From Allomuricauda sp. F6463D (GTDB lineage: Bacteria > Bacteroidota > Bacteroidia > Flavobacteriales > Flavobacteriaceae), in assembly GCF_023015965.1 (NCBI RefSeq), contig NZ_JALKAN010000002.1, forward strand, positions 620,001 through 684,000: a DNA stretch of 64,000 nucleotides, in the 5' to 3' direction. Shown one piece after another: positions 8,900 to 17,245 of this stretch. Made by a program: the position numbers and the translations under genes. Every line of letters begins with the position of its first letter. Position 1 is the stretch's first letter. The notes under the pieces were generated by a model that saw nothing but the letters and a program-made list of their open reading frames with translations, was not told where the DNA came from and did no database searches.

Positions 8900-9820
8900 A
8901 TGGGCAATCACCACCATAATCATGGACATTCGCATGCTCATGGCGATTTAATGGGTAGAAACCTATTAATATCCATTGTTCTAAATATAGGTATTACTCT
9001 GGCACAGATTATAGGTGGTTTTATTTCTGGAAGTTTGGCGTTGTTGTCCGATGCTCTTCACAACTTTAGTGATGTACTCTCTTTGATAATAAGTTATGGA
9101 GCTAGAAGGTTAGGTAAAAAAAAAGCATCGAAGCTAAAAACTTTTGGTTATAAACGTGCCGAAATTTTAGCAGCATTTATAAATGCTGCTACCCTTGTTG
9201 TTGTTGCTATTATTTTAATGAAAGAAGCTGTAGAACGGCTAATGAATCCTCAACAGATAGAATCCAACCTTGTAATTTGGATGGCTTTGATTGCCATAGC
9301 AGGTAATGGTTTTAGTGTCTTATTATTAAAAAAGGATTCCGACCACAACATGAACATGAAATCCGCCTATTTACATTTGCTTACGGATATGATGGCCTCC
9401 GTGGCAGTATTGATAGGTGGTATTTTAATGAAGTATTTTCAAATTTTTTGGGTAGATGCAGTATTGACCATGATTATAGGTGTATATCTTATTTATATGG
9501 GGTACGACCTATTGAAAGAATCGACCAAAGTATTGATGCTTTTTACTCCAAAATCCGTGGTTATACAAGATATTGTCGAATCTATTTGTACCATAGATCC
9601 CGTAAAAAATGTGCACCATGTTCATATTTGGCAATTAAATGAAGAAGAAGTGCACATGGAAGCACATATCGATTTTAAAAAGGATATCCGACTTTCGGAG
9701 TTTGATGAAATATTGGAAAAAATTGAGGAACATGTCTACCATAAGCATGGAATCAATCATGTGAATATCCAACCTGAGTTCGACAAATGTGATTCTAAAA
9801 ACGTAATAGTCCAAGATTGA
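8900..9820 (+). CDS. Cation diffusion facilitator (CDF) family metal transporter
   Basis: A 306-residue inner membrane metal/proton antiporter, ZitB/CzcD-like. It has a His-rich N-terminus (GNHHHNHGHSHAHG), six hydrophobic segments, and the two metal-site motifs of the family: DALHNFSD in TM2 and HLLTD in TM5. The C-terminal cytoplasmic domain (about 205-295) carries VHHVHIWQLNEEEVHMEAHI. The HxxxD plus DxxxD-like arrangement suggests Zn2+ (possibly Cd2+/Co2+) efflux; the metal is inference. It lies between rpiB and elaA, with the next gene overlapping its stop by one base. Confidence 0.93.
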   Translation: MGNHHHNHGHSHAHGDLMGRNLLISIVLNIGITLAQIIGGFISGSLALLSDALHNFSDVLSLIISYGARRLGKKKASKLKTFGYKRAEILAAFINAATLVVVAIILMKEAVERLMNPQQIESNLVIWMALIAIAGNGFSVLLLKKDSDHNMNMKSAYLHLLTDMMASVAVLIGGILMKYFQIFWVDAVLTMIIGVYLIYMGYDLLKESTKVLMLFTPKSVVIQDIVESICTIDPVKNVHHVHIWQLNEEEVHMEAHIDFKKDIRLSEFDEILEKIEEHVYHKHGINHVNIQPEFDKCDSKNVIVQD

Positions 9821-10260
9821 TGCAAGTATCCGTAAAAACCTTTGATCAGCTCACTACTAAAGAACTCTATCAAATTTTACGCCTCCGCAGCGAGGTTTTT
9901 GTAGTGGAACAGGACTGTGTGTACCAAGATTTGGACAACAAGGACCAAAAAGCGCTCCATGTCATAGGAGTTAAAAATGATGATATTGTTGCCTACACTC
10001 GAATTTTTAAACCAGGGGATTATTTTGAAAATGTAAGTATCGGTAGGGTAGTGGTAAGCTCGGACCAACGAAAATATGGTTTAGGCAAACATATTATGCA
10101 ATCCTCTTTGGATACAATCGATGCAAGATTTCCCAACAAGCCTATCGAGATTTCGGCACAAACCTATTTACTAAAATTTTATACGGAATTGGGTTTTAAC
10201 GCCATTGGAGAAGAATATTTGGAAGATGGGATTCCACATAAGAGAATGTTGAAAAACTAA
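9820..10260 (+). CDS. elaA: ElaA-family GNAT N-acetyltransferase
   Basis: A 146-residue GNAT acyltransferase. The ATG at 9820 overlaps the TGA of the transporter gene (TGATG), so translation is probably coupled; an in-frame TTG at 9817 is less likely. Family markers are LYQILRLRSEVFVVEQDCVYQDLDNKD near the N-terminus, the acetyl-CoA pyrophosphate-binding segment RKYGLGKHIM, and the closing FYTELGFNAIGEEYLEDGIPH. ElaA proteins are widespread, but their acceptor substrate is not firmly known. It ends the rpiB operon and is convergent with the restriction-modification genes. Confidence 0.9.
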   Translation: MQVSVKTFDQLTTKELYQILRLRSEVFVVEQDCVYQDLDNKDQKALHVIGVKNDDIVAYTRIFKPGDYFENVSIGRVVVSSDQRKYGLGKHIMQSSLDTIDARFPNKPIEISAQTYLLKFYTELGFNAIGEEYLEDGIPHKRMLKN

Positions 10261-10270
10261 ATTTTTTATA

Positions 10271-10879
10271 TTAAACTAACCTTTTAGCCACACCAATTTT
10301 TATTAAATAGTCCAATTTAAGAATGAGGTTTATAGGTTGTTCTGCTTTGTTATTTCTTGAGAAGAACAGATATCCTTCGGTTTTAGGGTTGAGTTCATCC
10401 AGTATCAATTTACCGTGTCTATCTTTATTTTTGGAAATAAACCTTTTCAAATGTTCTTGATTAAGTCTCAAACTATGTAAACAGGAAATTAATTTTTCTC
10501 TGTTTACCATCGTGATATTACAGGATGTAAAAACATCCTCTTCATCCGAATAAATACTGGTGACCAAGGCGTAAAAATGTGTTTTTTTCGAAGAATCGAA
10601 CAACCATCCCTGTTTTTGAACGCCATTTTTCTGATAATATAACTCAAAAGCAAACGTGGGCAAGCTTTCGTTTATATAATCCAACTGGGCTTTTTCATCC
10701 ACAAAAAACTGCTTTTCCGAACGATTGTCCTTTAGGATAAGATCAATGCCCAGCAATTGACGTTTTAAGTCGAAAACACGCTCAAAACTATAAAGCTTCA
10801 AGTGTTTTTGATAATAAGAATCCAGTAAGGGGGTTAGTTTTTTTTCTTTGGATAGATCAGCTTTGAACTTGCTTTTCAA
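10271..10879 (-). CDS. Putative type II restriction endonuclease partner of the adjacent methyltransferase
   Basis: A 202-residue protein whose start overlaps the 3' end of the m5C methyltransferase gene by 23 bp. It has a plausible PD-(D/E)XK nuclease core: Glu33 in an N-terminal helix, Asp46 in LLGIDLIL, then Asp61-Glu62-Lys63 in FFVDEKAQ, spaced as in many type II enzymes. The rest (FAFELYYQKNG, GWLFDSSKKTHFYALVTSIY) fits an alpha/beta fold. Tight coupling to a methyltransferase supports a restriction role. It resembles a conserved flavobacterial family as I remember it, but the cleavage activity and recognition site are unproven. A modification-accessory protein is the alternative. Confidence 0.62.
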   Translation of the reverse strand: MKSKFKADLSKEKKLTPLLDSYYQKHLKLYSFERVFDLKRQLLGIDLILKDNRSEKQFFVDEKAQLDYINESLPTFAFELYYQKNGVQKQGWLFDSSKKTHFYALVTSIYSDEEDVFTSCNITMVNREKLISCLHSLRLNQEHLKRFISKNKDRHGKLILDELNPKTEGYLFFSRNNKAEQPINLILKLDYLIKIGVAKRLV

Positions 10880-12104
10880 TTTCGGTTATTTTCCGGAACA
10901 GGGAAGCACCAACTTTTTCCACAATCCCGACCACTAGTGCGTTGCCCATAAAAAAGGCACGTTTGGCATCAGAAATGCCATCCAATTTGGTGTGATTGTC
11001 CGGAAACATGTTCAACCGTTCCAATTCAATAGGTAAAAGTCTTCGCAGTCCCTTTGGGGTTTGGACCACGTGCTTAAACCGGGATGGGGATTTACCGCCC
11101 TCGCCGGTTATTATAGTTCTGGAAGGTTGATCAAGGGCGTCTGGGAAAACCATACTGCCCTCGCTGTAATTGTATTCAAAACCAGCTTTGGTCTTGCGTA
11201 TTTCTTTTTTGGAGCCTTTTAAATATTCCCATTTGGGCAAATCGGCTTCGTCTATATAATATTCCGGAGCAATGTCGTCCTTTTCTAAAATATCGGATAG
11301 TACTGTTCGTTTTTCATCGAAAGAAGGTGTGGTTTTTAATGTGGTCACTTTACCTTCAATACAGACACCAGCATTTAAAAAAGGGGAAAGGCTTTTTTTA
11401 TTATTAAAGGTATTGGATAAAGCAACCAAATCTTTGTCTAGCTCAAAAGAAACTAAATTTTGAGCAGTTTGTTCAAGTGGAAATGAATCACAGAAAGTGC
11501 CATCGTGCAAAATCCAATCAGCGGGAGGTGTATTTTTTAGTTTTGAGTGGATCGCACTACCTTTTAAATATGCCAGAAAAAAAACGCGCCTCCGGCGTTG
11601 GGGCATTCCGTATTCTGCCGCATTGATTACGCGCCACTCCACTGCATATCCCAAATCTGATAAACTTCGGAGCATTACCGCAAAATCCCGTCCACGTTGT
11701 GTAGAGGGCGATTTTAAAAGACGATCTACATTCTCTAAAAAAAGATATTTTGGTTTGTTCTTTTTTTCGGAAAGAATCCGATGGATGGACCACCAAAGCA
11801 CTCCTTTTTTGCCAATAAGTCCTTTGGAATTTTTTAGAGATGTGGCCACGGAATAATCTTGACATGGAAAACCGCCCACGAGAATATCATGGTCAGGAAT
11901 TTCTATTGTTTCCACAGTTTCTATATTGGTGTTCGAATGATTTTCGGCACCAAAACGAGCCTCGTAAACCAAGGATGCATGTTGCATTTTGGTAGAAGGC
12001 TCCCATTGGTTGCTCCACACTACTTTATAGTGTTCTGTGTTTTCCAATCCTAATCGAAAACCTCCAACCCCGGCAAAAAGTTCACAGACTTTTAGTTGTT
12101 GCAT
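10857..12104 (-). CDS. DNA (cytosine-5-)-methyltransferase
   Basis: A roughly 415-residue C5-cytosine DNA methyltransferase. Ordered motifs are seen: I LFAGVGGFRLGLE, IV with catalytic Cys in GGFPCQDYS, VI FLENVDRLL, VIII YGMPQRRRRVFFL, then a variable target-recognition region (about 190-330) and the C-terminal motifs LLPIELERLNMFPDN and FFMGNAL. The ATG at 12104 is preferred over an upstream in-frame TTG at 12110. A TATTTTTG element ends only 3 bases before this ATG, so the message may be leaderless. The 3' end overlaps the putative endonuclease gene. The target sequence cannot be read from the protein. Confidence 0.93.
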   Translation of the reverse strand: MQQLKVCELFAGVGGFRLGLENTEHYKVVWSNQWEPSTKMQHASLVYEARFGAENHSNTNIETVETIEIPDHDILVGGFPCQDYSVATSLKNSKGLIGKKGVLWWSIHRILSEKKNKPKYLFLENVDRLLKSPSTQRGRDFAVMLRSLSDLGYAVEWRVINAAEYGMPQRRRRVFFLAYLKGSAIHSKLKNTPPADWILHDGTFCDSFPLEQTAQNLVSFELDKDLVALSNTFNNKKSLSPFLNAGVCIEGKVTTLKTTPSFDEKRTVLSDILEKDDIAPEYYIDEADLPKWEYLKGSKKEIRKTKAGFEYNYSEGSMVFPDALDQPSRTIITGEGGKSPSRFKHVVQTPKGLRRLLPIELERLNMFPDNHTKLDGISDAKRAFFMGNALVVGIVEKVGASLFRKITEIEKQVQS

Positions 12105-12107
12105 GCT

Positions 12108-12115
12108 CAAAAATA
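12108..12115 (-). promoter_or_regulatory. Candidate -7 element for the methyltransferase gene
   Basis: Minus-strand TATTTTTG matches TAnnTTTG. It ends 3 bases before the ATG at 12104, a geometry that would give a leaderless or almost leaderless transcript. Confidence 0.4.
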
Positions 12116-12145
12116 GGGTTTATTCCTTCTTTTTTAATTATAAAT

Positions 12146-13108
12146 TCAAGTACCGAAAACGGTTTGGTAAAAAGAAAAGAGAAAAACCGCGGAAAAAATA
12201 AAGAACAACACCATAAACAGTATATTAAGAATGTTGTTAAACCCCATAGACTCCAGGTTTTCGGTAATTCGGGAAACCGAAGGGTTATTGGGAAGATACA
12301 TAACCTCCAAATGATCGGTATCCTGAGGAGATTGATTGTTTTCCATGATTTTAGTATCATTTCCTTCTACTATTTGTCCATTATGGGTCTTAAATGTATA
12401 ATGGAATTGTATCAAAGGATTACCCTTTATAAAAGTTCCGGTTTTCCGATACCCAGAAACAATTGCTGTAGCGCCAGTTCCATAATACAAAGAATTCCAA
12501 TTTTGAGTCATGGCTTTACCATTCGATAAAACACCAATTTTTTGTAAAAGCAGGTAGAACAAAACACTTACAGGAATAAGTACAATACCTATTTGCCATG
12601 TATTGGATGATTTAAAAATAAGCTCATATCTGTTTGGTTCAGAAAATATCCTTTCCAATGCCTCGCTCATTAATACATAGCAGCCTGTAACATAAATGAT
12701 GGTTTTTAAACTGCATATGATTACAAATACAAAAGAAAATCGGCACATCTGTTGCGAAAGAAACACTGGGTCTTTGGGTTTTCTGGCGATGTTAAGGCCA
12801 ATAGGAATAGTTTTATCCGGTTCAAATCGATTTAATTGGGGCTTACTGTCCCAAACCCGTAATTTTCTATGAATATGATGCCCAGAAAAGTTTTCAAAAA
12901 GCAGCAATAGCTCCAACAAAGGTTTTTTGCTTTTTTTGAGGGTAGTCACAGAAATAATGGAAGCATCCTTTGTGGTAACGGAGCCATTATTTTGGTTTTT
13001 CAGAACACAAAAGGATTTAGAAAAACAATTGTACATTAAATTGTAAAGCCAGAACAAAAGAATAAACCCGACCAAAATCAAGGTAAGTACTGTATAGGTC
13101 ATGAACAA
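12146..13108 (-). CDS. DUF3592 domain membrane protein
   Basis: A 320-residue protein with hydrophobic segments near residues 5-27 (TVLTLILVGFILLFWLYNLM), 130-150, 175-195 and the C-terminus (ILNILFMVLFFIFSAVFLFSF). Between the last two is a soluble part with the DUF3592 pattern: ATAIVSGYRKTG, PLIQFHYTFKTHNGQIVEG, then VMYLPNNPSVSRI. DUF3592 proteins are widespread and of unknown function. It lies upstream of the methyltransferase on the same strand with a 41-bp gap, but no functional link to restriction-modification is evident. Confidence 0.8.
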   Translation of the reverse strand: MFMTYTVLTLILVGFILLFWLYNLMYNCFSKSFCVLKNQNNGSVTTKDASIISVTTLKKSKKPLLELLLLFENFSGHHIHRKLRVWDSKPQLNRFEPDKTIPIGLNIARKPKDPVFLSQQMCRFSFVFVIICSLKTIIYVTGCYVLMSEALERIFSEPNRYELIFKSSNTWQIGIVLIPVSVLFYLLLQKIGVLSNGKAMTQNWNSLYYGTGATAIVSGYRKTGTFIKGNPLIQFHYTFKTHNGQIVEGNDTKIMENNQSPQDTDHLEVMYLPNNPSVSRITENLESMGFNNILNILFMVLFFIFSAVFLFSFYQTVFGT

Positions 13109-13215
13109 TTTTTTTCTTTAAGGTAGGGCTATAAACCCGACTCTATTTGAAAAAATTGACGGCTACATGATATGAATTGATGGATAACCCATATGGGTTG
13201 TTTTGAAGGATACGA

Positions 13216-14841
13216 TTATTTTAAAATACTGGAATATTTGTTGCTATTGGAAAGCAGTTCCTTGGCGGTAAGAATGGCATCATCATGTGTAAGGTAATAT
13301 TTATAAAGACCATTCCTGTAAAAATAACGGGTTATGATTTCGTCTTCCAGGTTTTTATTTATTTCACTTTTATAGCTGTCCAAAGCGGTTATTTTGCCCT
13401 TGCTTACAGCCAGTAAAAGATCTTTATATTTTCCTTGAACCTCTGAACCCAATAATGTGTCATCTGTATTGATGGATTCCTCTAAAAGCTTTTCTGTTTT
13501 TGTTTGAAAAGTAAAATTCTGTTCTTTTACATAGGATTTGAAAGCAGAGTAATCGCTATCTGAAAATATAAAATCATCAACAGAGCTGAAACTGTGGTCG
13601 TAGAAATAATCTGTTGCAAAATCAAAAATTATATTGTTTGTTTCTAAAGCATCAATAAGCGAATTTGTTCTTAAAGATTCTATGGTTACATCCGGCATAA
13701 CTCCTCCACCATCCCAAACTTTTCGGCCATTTTTTGTTGTGTATTCATTGAATTTGGTGTTGCGAACCGCGTTTCCTTCAGCATCTCTATTCCAATAGTC
13801 CAATGATTGTATACATCGTCCAGAGGGGGTGTAGTATCTGGAAATAGTAACCTTTAATTGCGTTCCGTAGGTGAGCTTTAAAGGGCGTTGCACCAAACCT
13901 TTACCAAAACTTCTTGCCCCAACAATTACAGCGCGGTCCAAATCCTGCAATCCACCGGAAACTATTTCACTGGCCGATGCGCTTTTTCCATCTATAAGCA
14001 CTACCAGCGGGATTTCTTCATCTTCGGCTTTATTTTTTGTCCTATATTCTTGGTTAAACTTTTTTACTTTGGATTTTGTGGTTACGATCAATTCCCCTTT
14101 GGGCACAAAAAGGTTTGTTACATTAATGGCCTCCGACAATAATCCTCCAGGATTCCCCCTTAGGTCCAAAACCAATCTTTCGGCGCCCCGACCCTTAAGG
14201 TCTTGCATTGCCGATTTGGTCTGGCTTGAAGCTTTCTTATTGAAACGGGACAAGACTATGTATCCTGTTTTAGAATCGATCATATCATAAAAAGGAACCG
14301 CATCCACCTCTACACCTTCACGGGTAATGGTGGCGGTTTTAGTTTCTCCCTGTCGTAAAAAAGTAACAGTCACTTTGGAGTTGTTTGCACCTTTAAGCAA
14401 CTCTCCAGCATTGTCATCAAAATCGGCAACCAAGGTTTCCCCGATTTTGATAATTTCATCTCCGGCCTTTAATCCTGCTTTATCAGCTGCATAATCTTGA
14501 TAAGTTTCTACAACCATCAATTTGTTTTCATAAGAACGTACTAGCGCTCCTATGCCCGAATACTCCCCGGCATTGTTAATTTTGTAGGATTCAACGTCCT
14601 GTTCATTCAAAAATTGGGTGTATGGATCCAGTTCGCCCAACATATTTTTTATGGCCGAATCCATCAATTCTGCTGGATTGGTTTCGTCCACGTAATTCAT
14701 ATTGAGCTCTTTAAATAGCGTGGTAAATATCTCTATCTGTTTGGCAATCTCAAAAAAGTCGCTTTTAAAACTGCTGGCACCGACCAAAAAGGCAACTGCC
14801 AAAACGGGAATCAAAACCTTCTTTTTAATCAATCTTTTCAT
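13216..14841 (-). CDS. S41 family C-terminal processing peptidase
   Basis: A 541-residue periplasmic serine protease of the CtpA/Prc type. It has an N-terminal membrane anchor or signal (KKKVLIPVLAVAFLVGASSF), an N-terminal helical part, a PDZ domain (about 85-165; EYSGIGALV, KAGLKAGDEIIKIG) and the S41 catalytic domain. The nucleophile Ser lies within GKSASASEIVSGG (about 285-297) and the Lys is 314 in SFGKGLVQ. The C-terminal extension of about 150 residues is common in Bacteroidota homologues. Its ATG lies 17 bp inside the end of rnpA, so the two are translationally coupled. The substrate is unknown. Confidence 0.92.
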   Translation of the reverse strand: MKRLIKKKVLIPVLAVAFLVGASSFKSDFFEIAKQIEIFTTLFKELNMNYVDETNPAELMDSAIKNMLGELDPYTQFLNEQDVESYKINNAGEYSGIGALVRSYENKLMVVETYQDYAADKAGLKAGDEIIKIGETLVADFDDNAGELLKGANNSKVTVTFLRQGETKTATITREGVEVDAVPFYDMIDSKTGYIVLSRFNKKASSQTKSAMQDLKGRGAERLVLDLRGNPGGLLSEAINVTNLFVPKGELIVTTKSKVKKFNQEYRTKNKAEDEEIPLVVLIDGKSASASEIVSGGLQDLDRAVIVGARSFGKGLVQRPLKLTYGTQLKVTISRYYTPSGRCIQSLDYWNRDAEGNAVRNTKFNEYTTKNGRKVWDGGGVMPDVTIESLRTNSLIDALETNNIIFDFATDYFYDHSFSSVDDFIFSDSDYSAFKSYVKEQNFTFQTKTEKLLEESINTDDTLLGSEVQGKYKDLLLAVSKGKITALDSYKSEINKNLEDEIITRYFYRNGLYKYYLTHDDAILTAKELLSNSNKYSSILK

Positions 14842-15277
14842 GGAATTCTTTGTTTATAAATGCCCTTAACAGTTTTTTCATGGCAAAATCTACTTCACTA
14901 AAACTGGGTGTCTTCTTGCCAAGGTATAAAAATATGAACGCAAAATTTCCCTCAATGTTGTTAAAAATAGGAGCTTTGTTACGTCTGTACGCTTCTCGCA
15001 AAAGACGCTTTATTTTATTGCGCTGTACTGCGGTTTTAAACTTTTTTTTTGGAGCAACCACAGCAACTTTTATAGGCACTTCTTCTTTAAAAGCGGTGTT
15101 GAGGTAAATAAGTTTTAAGGGAAATTCGCGTAAATTTTTGCCTTCCGTAAAAAGTGCCTCAAATTGTTTTTTATTGGTAAGTTTTTCTTTTTTAGAAAAG
15201 GAAAAATCTACAATGCAACTTTCATTGGAACCAGAGGGTGTTTCAGTTTTATTTAAATCCGTATTTTCTTCTAACAT
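14825..15277 (-). CDS. rnpA: Ribonuclease P protein component
   Basis: A 150-residue basic protein that helps the RNase P RNA cleave tRNA 5' leaders. Core signs are FSKKEKLTNKKQFEALFTEGK, IKVAVVAPKKKFKTAV and the RNA-binding helix RNKIKRLLREAYRRNK. A Ser/Thr/Glu-rich extension of about 25 residues precedes the core; the start at 15277 could be over-called, though no nearer good start is obvious. The common neighbour rpmH is absent. It overlaps the S41 protease gene by 17 bp. Confidence 0.92.
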   Translation of the reverse strand: MLEENTDLNKTETPSGSNESCIVDFSFSKKEKLTNKKQFEALFTEGKNLREFPLKLIYLNTAFKEEVPIKVAVVAPKKKFKTAVQRNKIKRLLREAYRRNKAPIFNNIEGNFAFIFLYLGKKTPSFSEVDFAMKKLLRAFINKEFHEKID

Positions 15278-15337
15278 AATCGGGGCAGCTCCTTTAAAGG
15301 GGTAAATTACTTAAATAAATTTTACCATCAATTAAAA

Positions 15338-15362
15338 AAGGGCGGCACAACGGGCCACCCTT
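15338..15362 (-). terminator. Rho-independent terminator of the MBL - S8 - M1 operon
   Basis: On the minus strand AAGGGTGGC pairs with GCCGCCCTT (one G-U) around a 7-base loop, followed by T6 (15334-15339). It lies 27 bp after the stop of the M1 peptidase gene and ahead of rnpA. Confidence 0.88.
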
Positions 15363-15388
15363 AAATATTTATGTTTTAAAAGAACAAT

Positions 15389-17242
15389 TTATTCTTCTAC
15401 TTGATATATATTGTTTTCACCCTCTACATCGGCCATTAACTGAGACGGATCTATCATGATAGCCTGGACATTATCCAGTGACATGTCCAAAGTAAACTCA
15501 TATGTAGGGTACGCCCAAGGCCAATCTTCCAAAACAGTTCGTTTTAAGTTGGGATAAGGATTGTCTTTTTCACCGTACATCATACGTAATGGAACGTAAT
15601 ATGTTTCTTGTGTGCCATCTTTTCCCACTACCAAGATATCTAAAGGCATTGGCATTTCCCCAATGCGCTCCATGGTCACTTTGGTTTTGTTGCCATCTGC
15701 TTCAACACTTTTAATACCGTAATCTATGGCATTGGTGGTCTGTGTCCAATCCGTTAAGTACCAGTTAAGTTCCATCCCAGACACTTTCTCTGCCGTTCTT
15801 TTGATATCGTTGGGCACAGGATGCTTGAATTTAAAATCATTAAAATACTTTTTGATGGTTTCCATGAGCTTGTCTTGACCAATAACATAACCAAGCTGTG
15901 AAAGAAATATGGCGCCTTTGCTGTAGGCGGAAATACCATAGGCAAAATTGGTTGTGTATCTGTCGGCATGTGTGGATTGTGGCATCTCCAAACCAGAATT
16001 TACCAAGGCATAGTAACCTCGGTAAGACCCCTCAAAAGGGTTTTGTTTGTTCTGTTCCATAATTTGGTTCATACAGAGGCTACTGATAAATGAAGTAAAT
16101 CCTTCATCCATCCATTCGTGTTTGGATTCGTTGGTTGCGAGTACATGCTGAAACCACGAGTGAGCAAGTTCATGGACCATTACCCCAACGAGGCTTCCAA
16201 ATTCGCGCTCACCGGTGATCAATGTACTCATGGCATATTCCATTCCACCATCACCTCCTTGAATAACAGAATATTGGTCGTACGGATATTCACCAATATT
16301 GTTATTAAAGAACGTCATTGCAGCAGCTGTTTTTGGCTGAAGGTTTTTCCAGTTTTCATTGAATTCTGGATTGTCTTTGTAAAAGAAATGAAGTGTTGGG
16401 CCATTCTCCATTTCGTATATATCGTGAATATATTCAGGGTCTGCAGCCCACATAAAGTCGTGTACGTTGGGCGCCTTAAAGTGCCATGTAAGTGTTTTCC
16501 CCTTAGTTTTTATTTTGGTTCCAGTAGCTTCATAACCATGTCCAATTTCTTGGGGGTTTTGTAGGTAACCCGTTCCTCCGACCGTGTAATCTTTGTCTAA
16601 AGTGATTTTTACATCAAAATCACCCCATACACCATGAAATTCACGGGCAATATATGGGTTAGGGTGCCATCCTTCAAAATCATATTCTGAAAGTTTTGGG
16701 TACCATTGGCTCATAGAGAGGGCAACGTCTTCGCTGCTGTTTCTCCCGGCACGTCTTATCTGTAGTGGAACTTGACCCTCGAAGGTCATTTCCAAAGTGG
16801 ATTTTCCTCCTGCTGGAATAGGTTTGGCCAAATCTACCACTAGAATTGTCCCCTCCTCGAAAAAAGAAACAGGCTGATTATCTTGGGTAAGGGATTTTGC
16901 GTGCAAATATCCAATTTCACTTTCCGTAAGGGAGGCAATCCTGCTCTTTCCGTCCTCCATCATTCTTTTGTCCGGATCTTTAATGTTTTGGAGTCTAATA
17001 TCCATTTCACTACCGGGCTGAAATGCATTGTAGTACAAATGATAATAAACACGCGTTAATTCATCTGGAGAATTGTTGGTGTAGACTAATTTTTGGGTGC
17101 CGGTGTACTGGTATGTTTTCACATCCATTTGTACGTCCATGGTATAATCCACATGTTGTTGCCAACTACTTGAACTTTGTGCGCTCAAATAAAAAGCGGC
17201 CCCGAAAAAAACTGTAAAAAAAAGGGATTGTAAATGTCTCAT
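15389..17242 (-). CDS. M1 family metallopeptidase (aminopeptidase N-like)
   Basis: A 617-residue secreted zinc peptidase. It has a signal peptide (about 1-22, ending YLSAQ), an N-terminal beta domain (about 30-240) and a thermolysin-like domain with the zinc motif HELAHSWFQH near residue 350 and the distal zinc ligand Glu in WMDEGFTSF. The substrate-binding motif is GGMEYAMST, which replaces GAMEN; the Gly-Met-Glu core is kept. An all-helical C-terminal part is shorter than in full ERAP/PepN proteins. It is the last gene of a minus-strand operon, 3 bp after the S8 protease stop. Likely periplasmic, releasing N-terminal residues from peptides. Confidence 0.93.
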   Translation of the reverse strand: MRHLQSLFFTVFFGAAFYLSAQSSSSWQQHVDYTMDVQMDVKTYQYTGTQKLVYTNNSPDELTRVYYHLYYNAFQPGSEMDIRLQNIKDPDKRMMEDGKSRIASLTESEIGYLHAKSLTQDNQPVSFFEEGTILVVDLAKPIPAGGKSTLEMTFEGQVPLQIRRAGRNSSEDVALSMSQWYPKLSEYDFEGWHPNPYIAREFHGVWGDFDVKITLDKDYTVGGTGYLQNPQEIGHGYEATGTKIKTKGKTLTWHFKAPNVHDFMWAADPEYIHDIYEMENGPTLHFFYKDNPEFNENWKNLQPKTAAAMTFFNNNIGEYPYDQYSVIQGGDGGMEYAMSTLITGEREFGSLVGVMVHELAHSWFQHVLATNESKHEWMDEGFTSFISSLCMNQIMEQNKQNPFEGSYRGYYALVNSGLEMPQSTHADRYTTNFAYGISAYSKGAIFLSQLGYVIGQDKLMETIKKYFNDFKFKHPVPNDIKRTAEKVSGMELNWYLTDWTQTTNAIDYGIKSVEADGNKTKVTMERIGEMPMPLDILVVGKDGTQETYYVPLRMMYGEKDNPYPNLKRTVLEDWPWAYPTYEFTLDMSLDNVQAIMIDPSQLMADVEGENNIYQVEE

Positions 17243-17245
17243 ATA

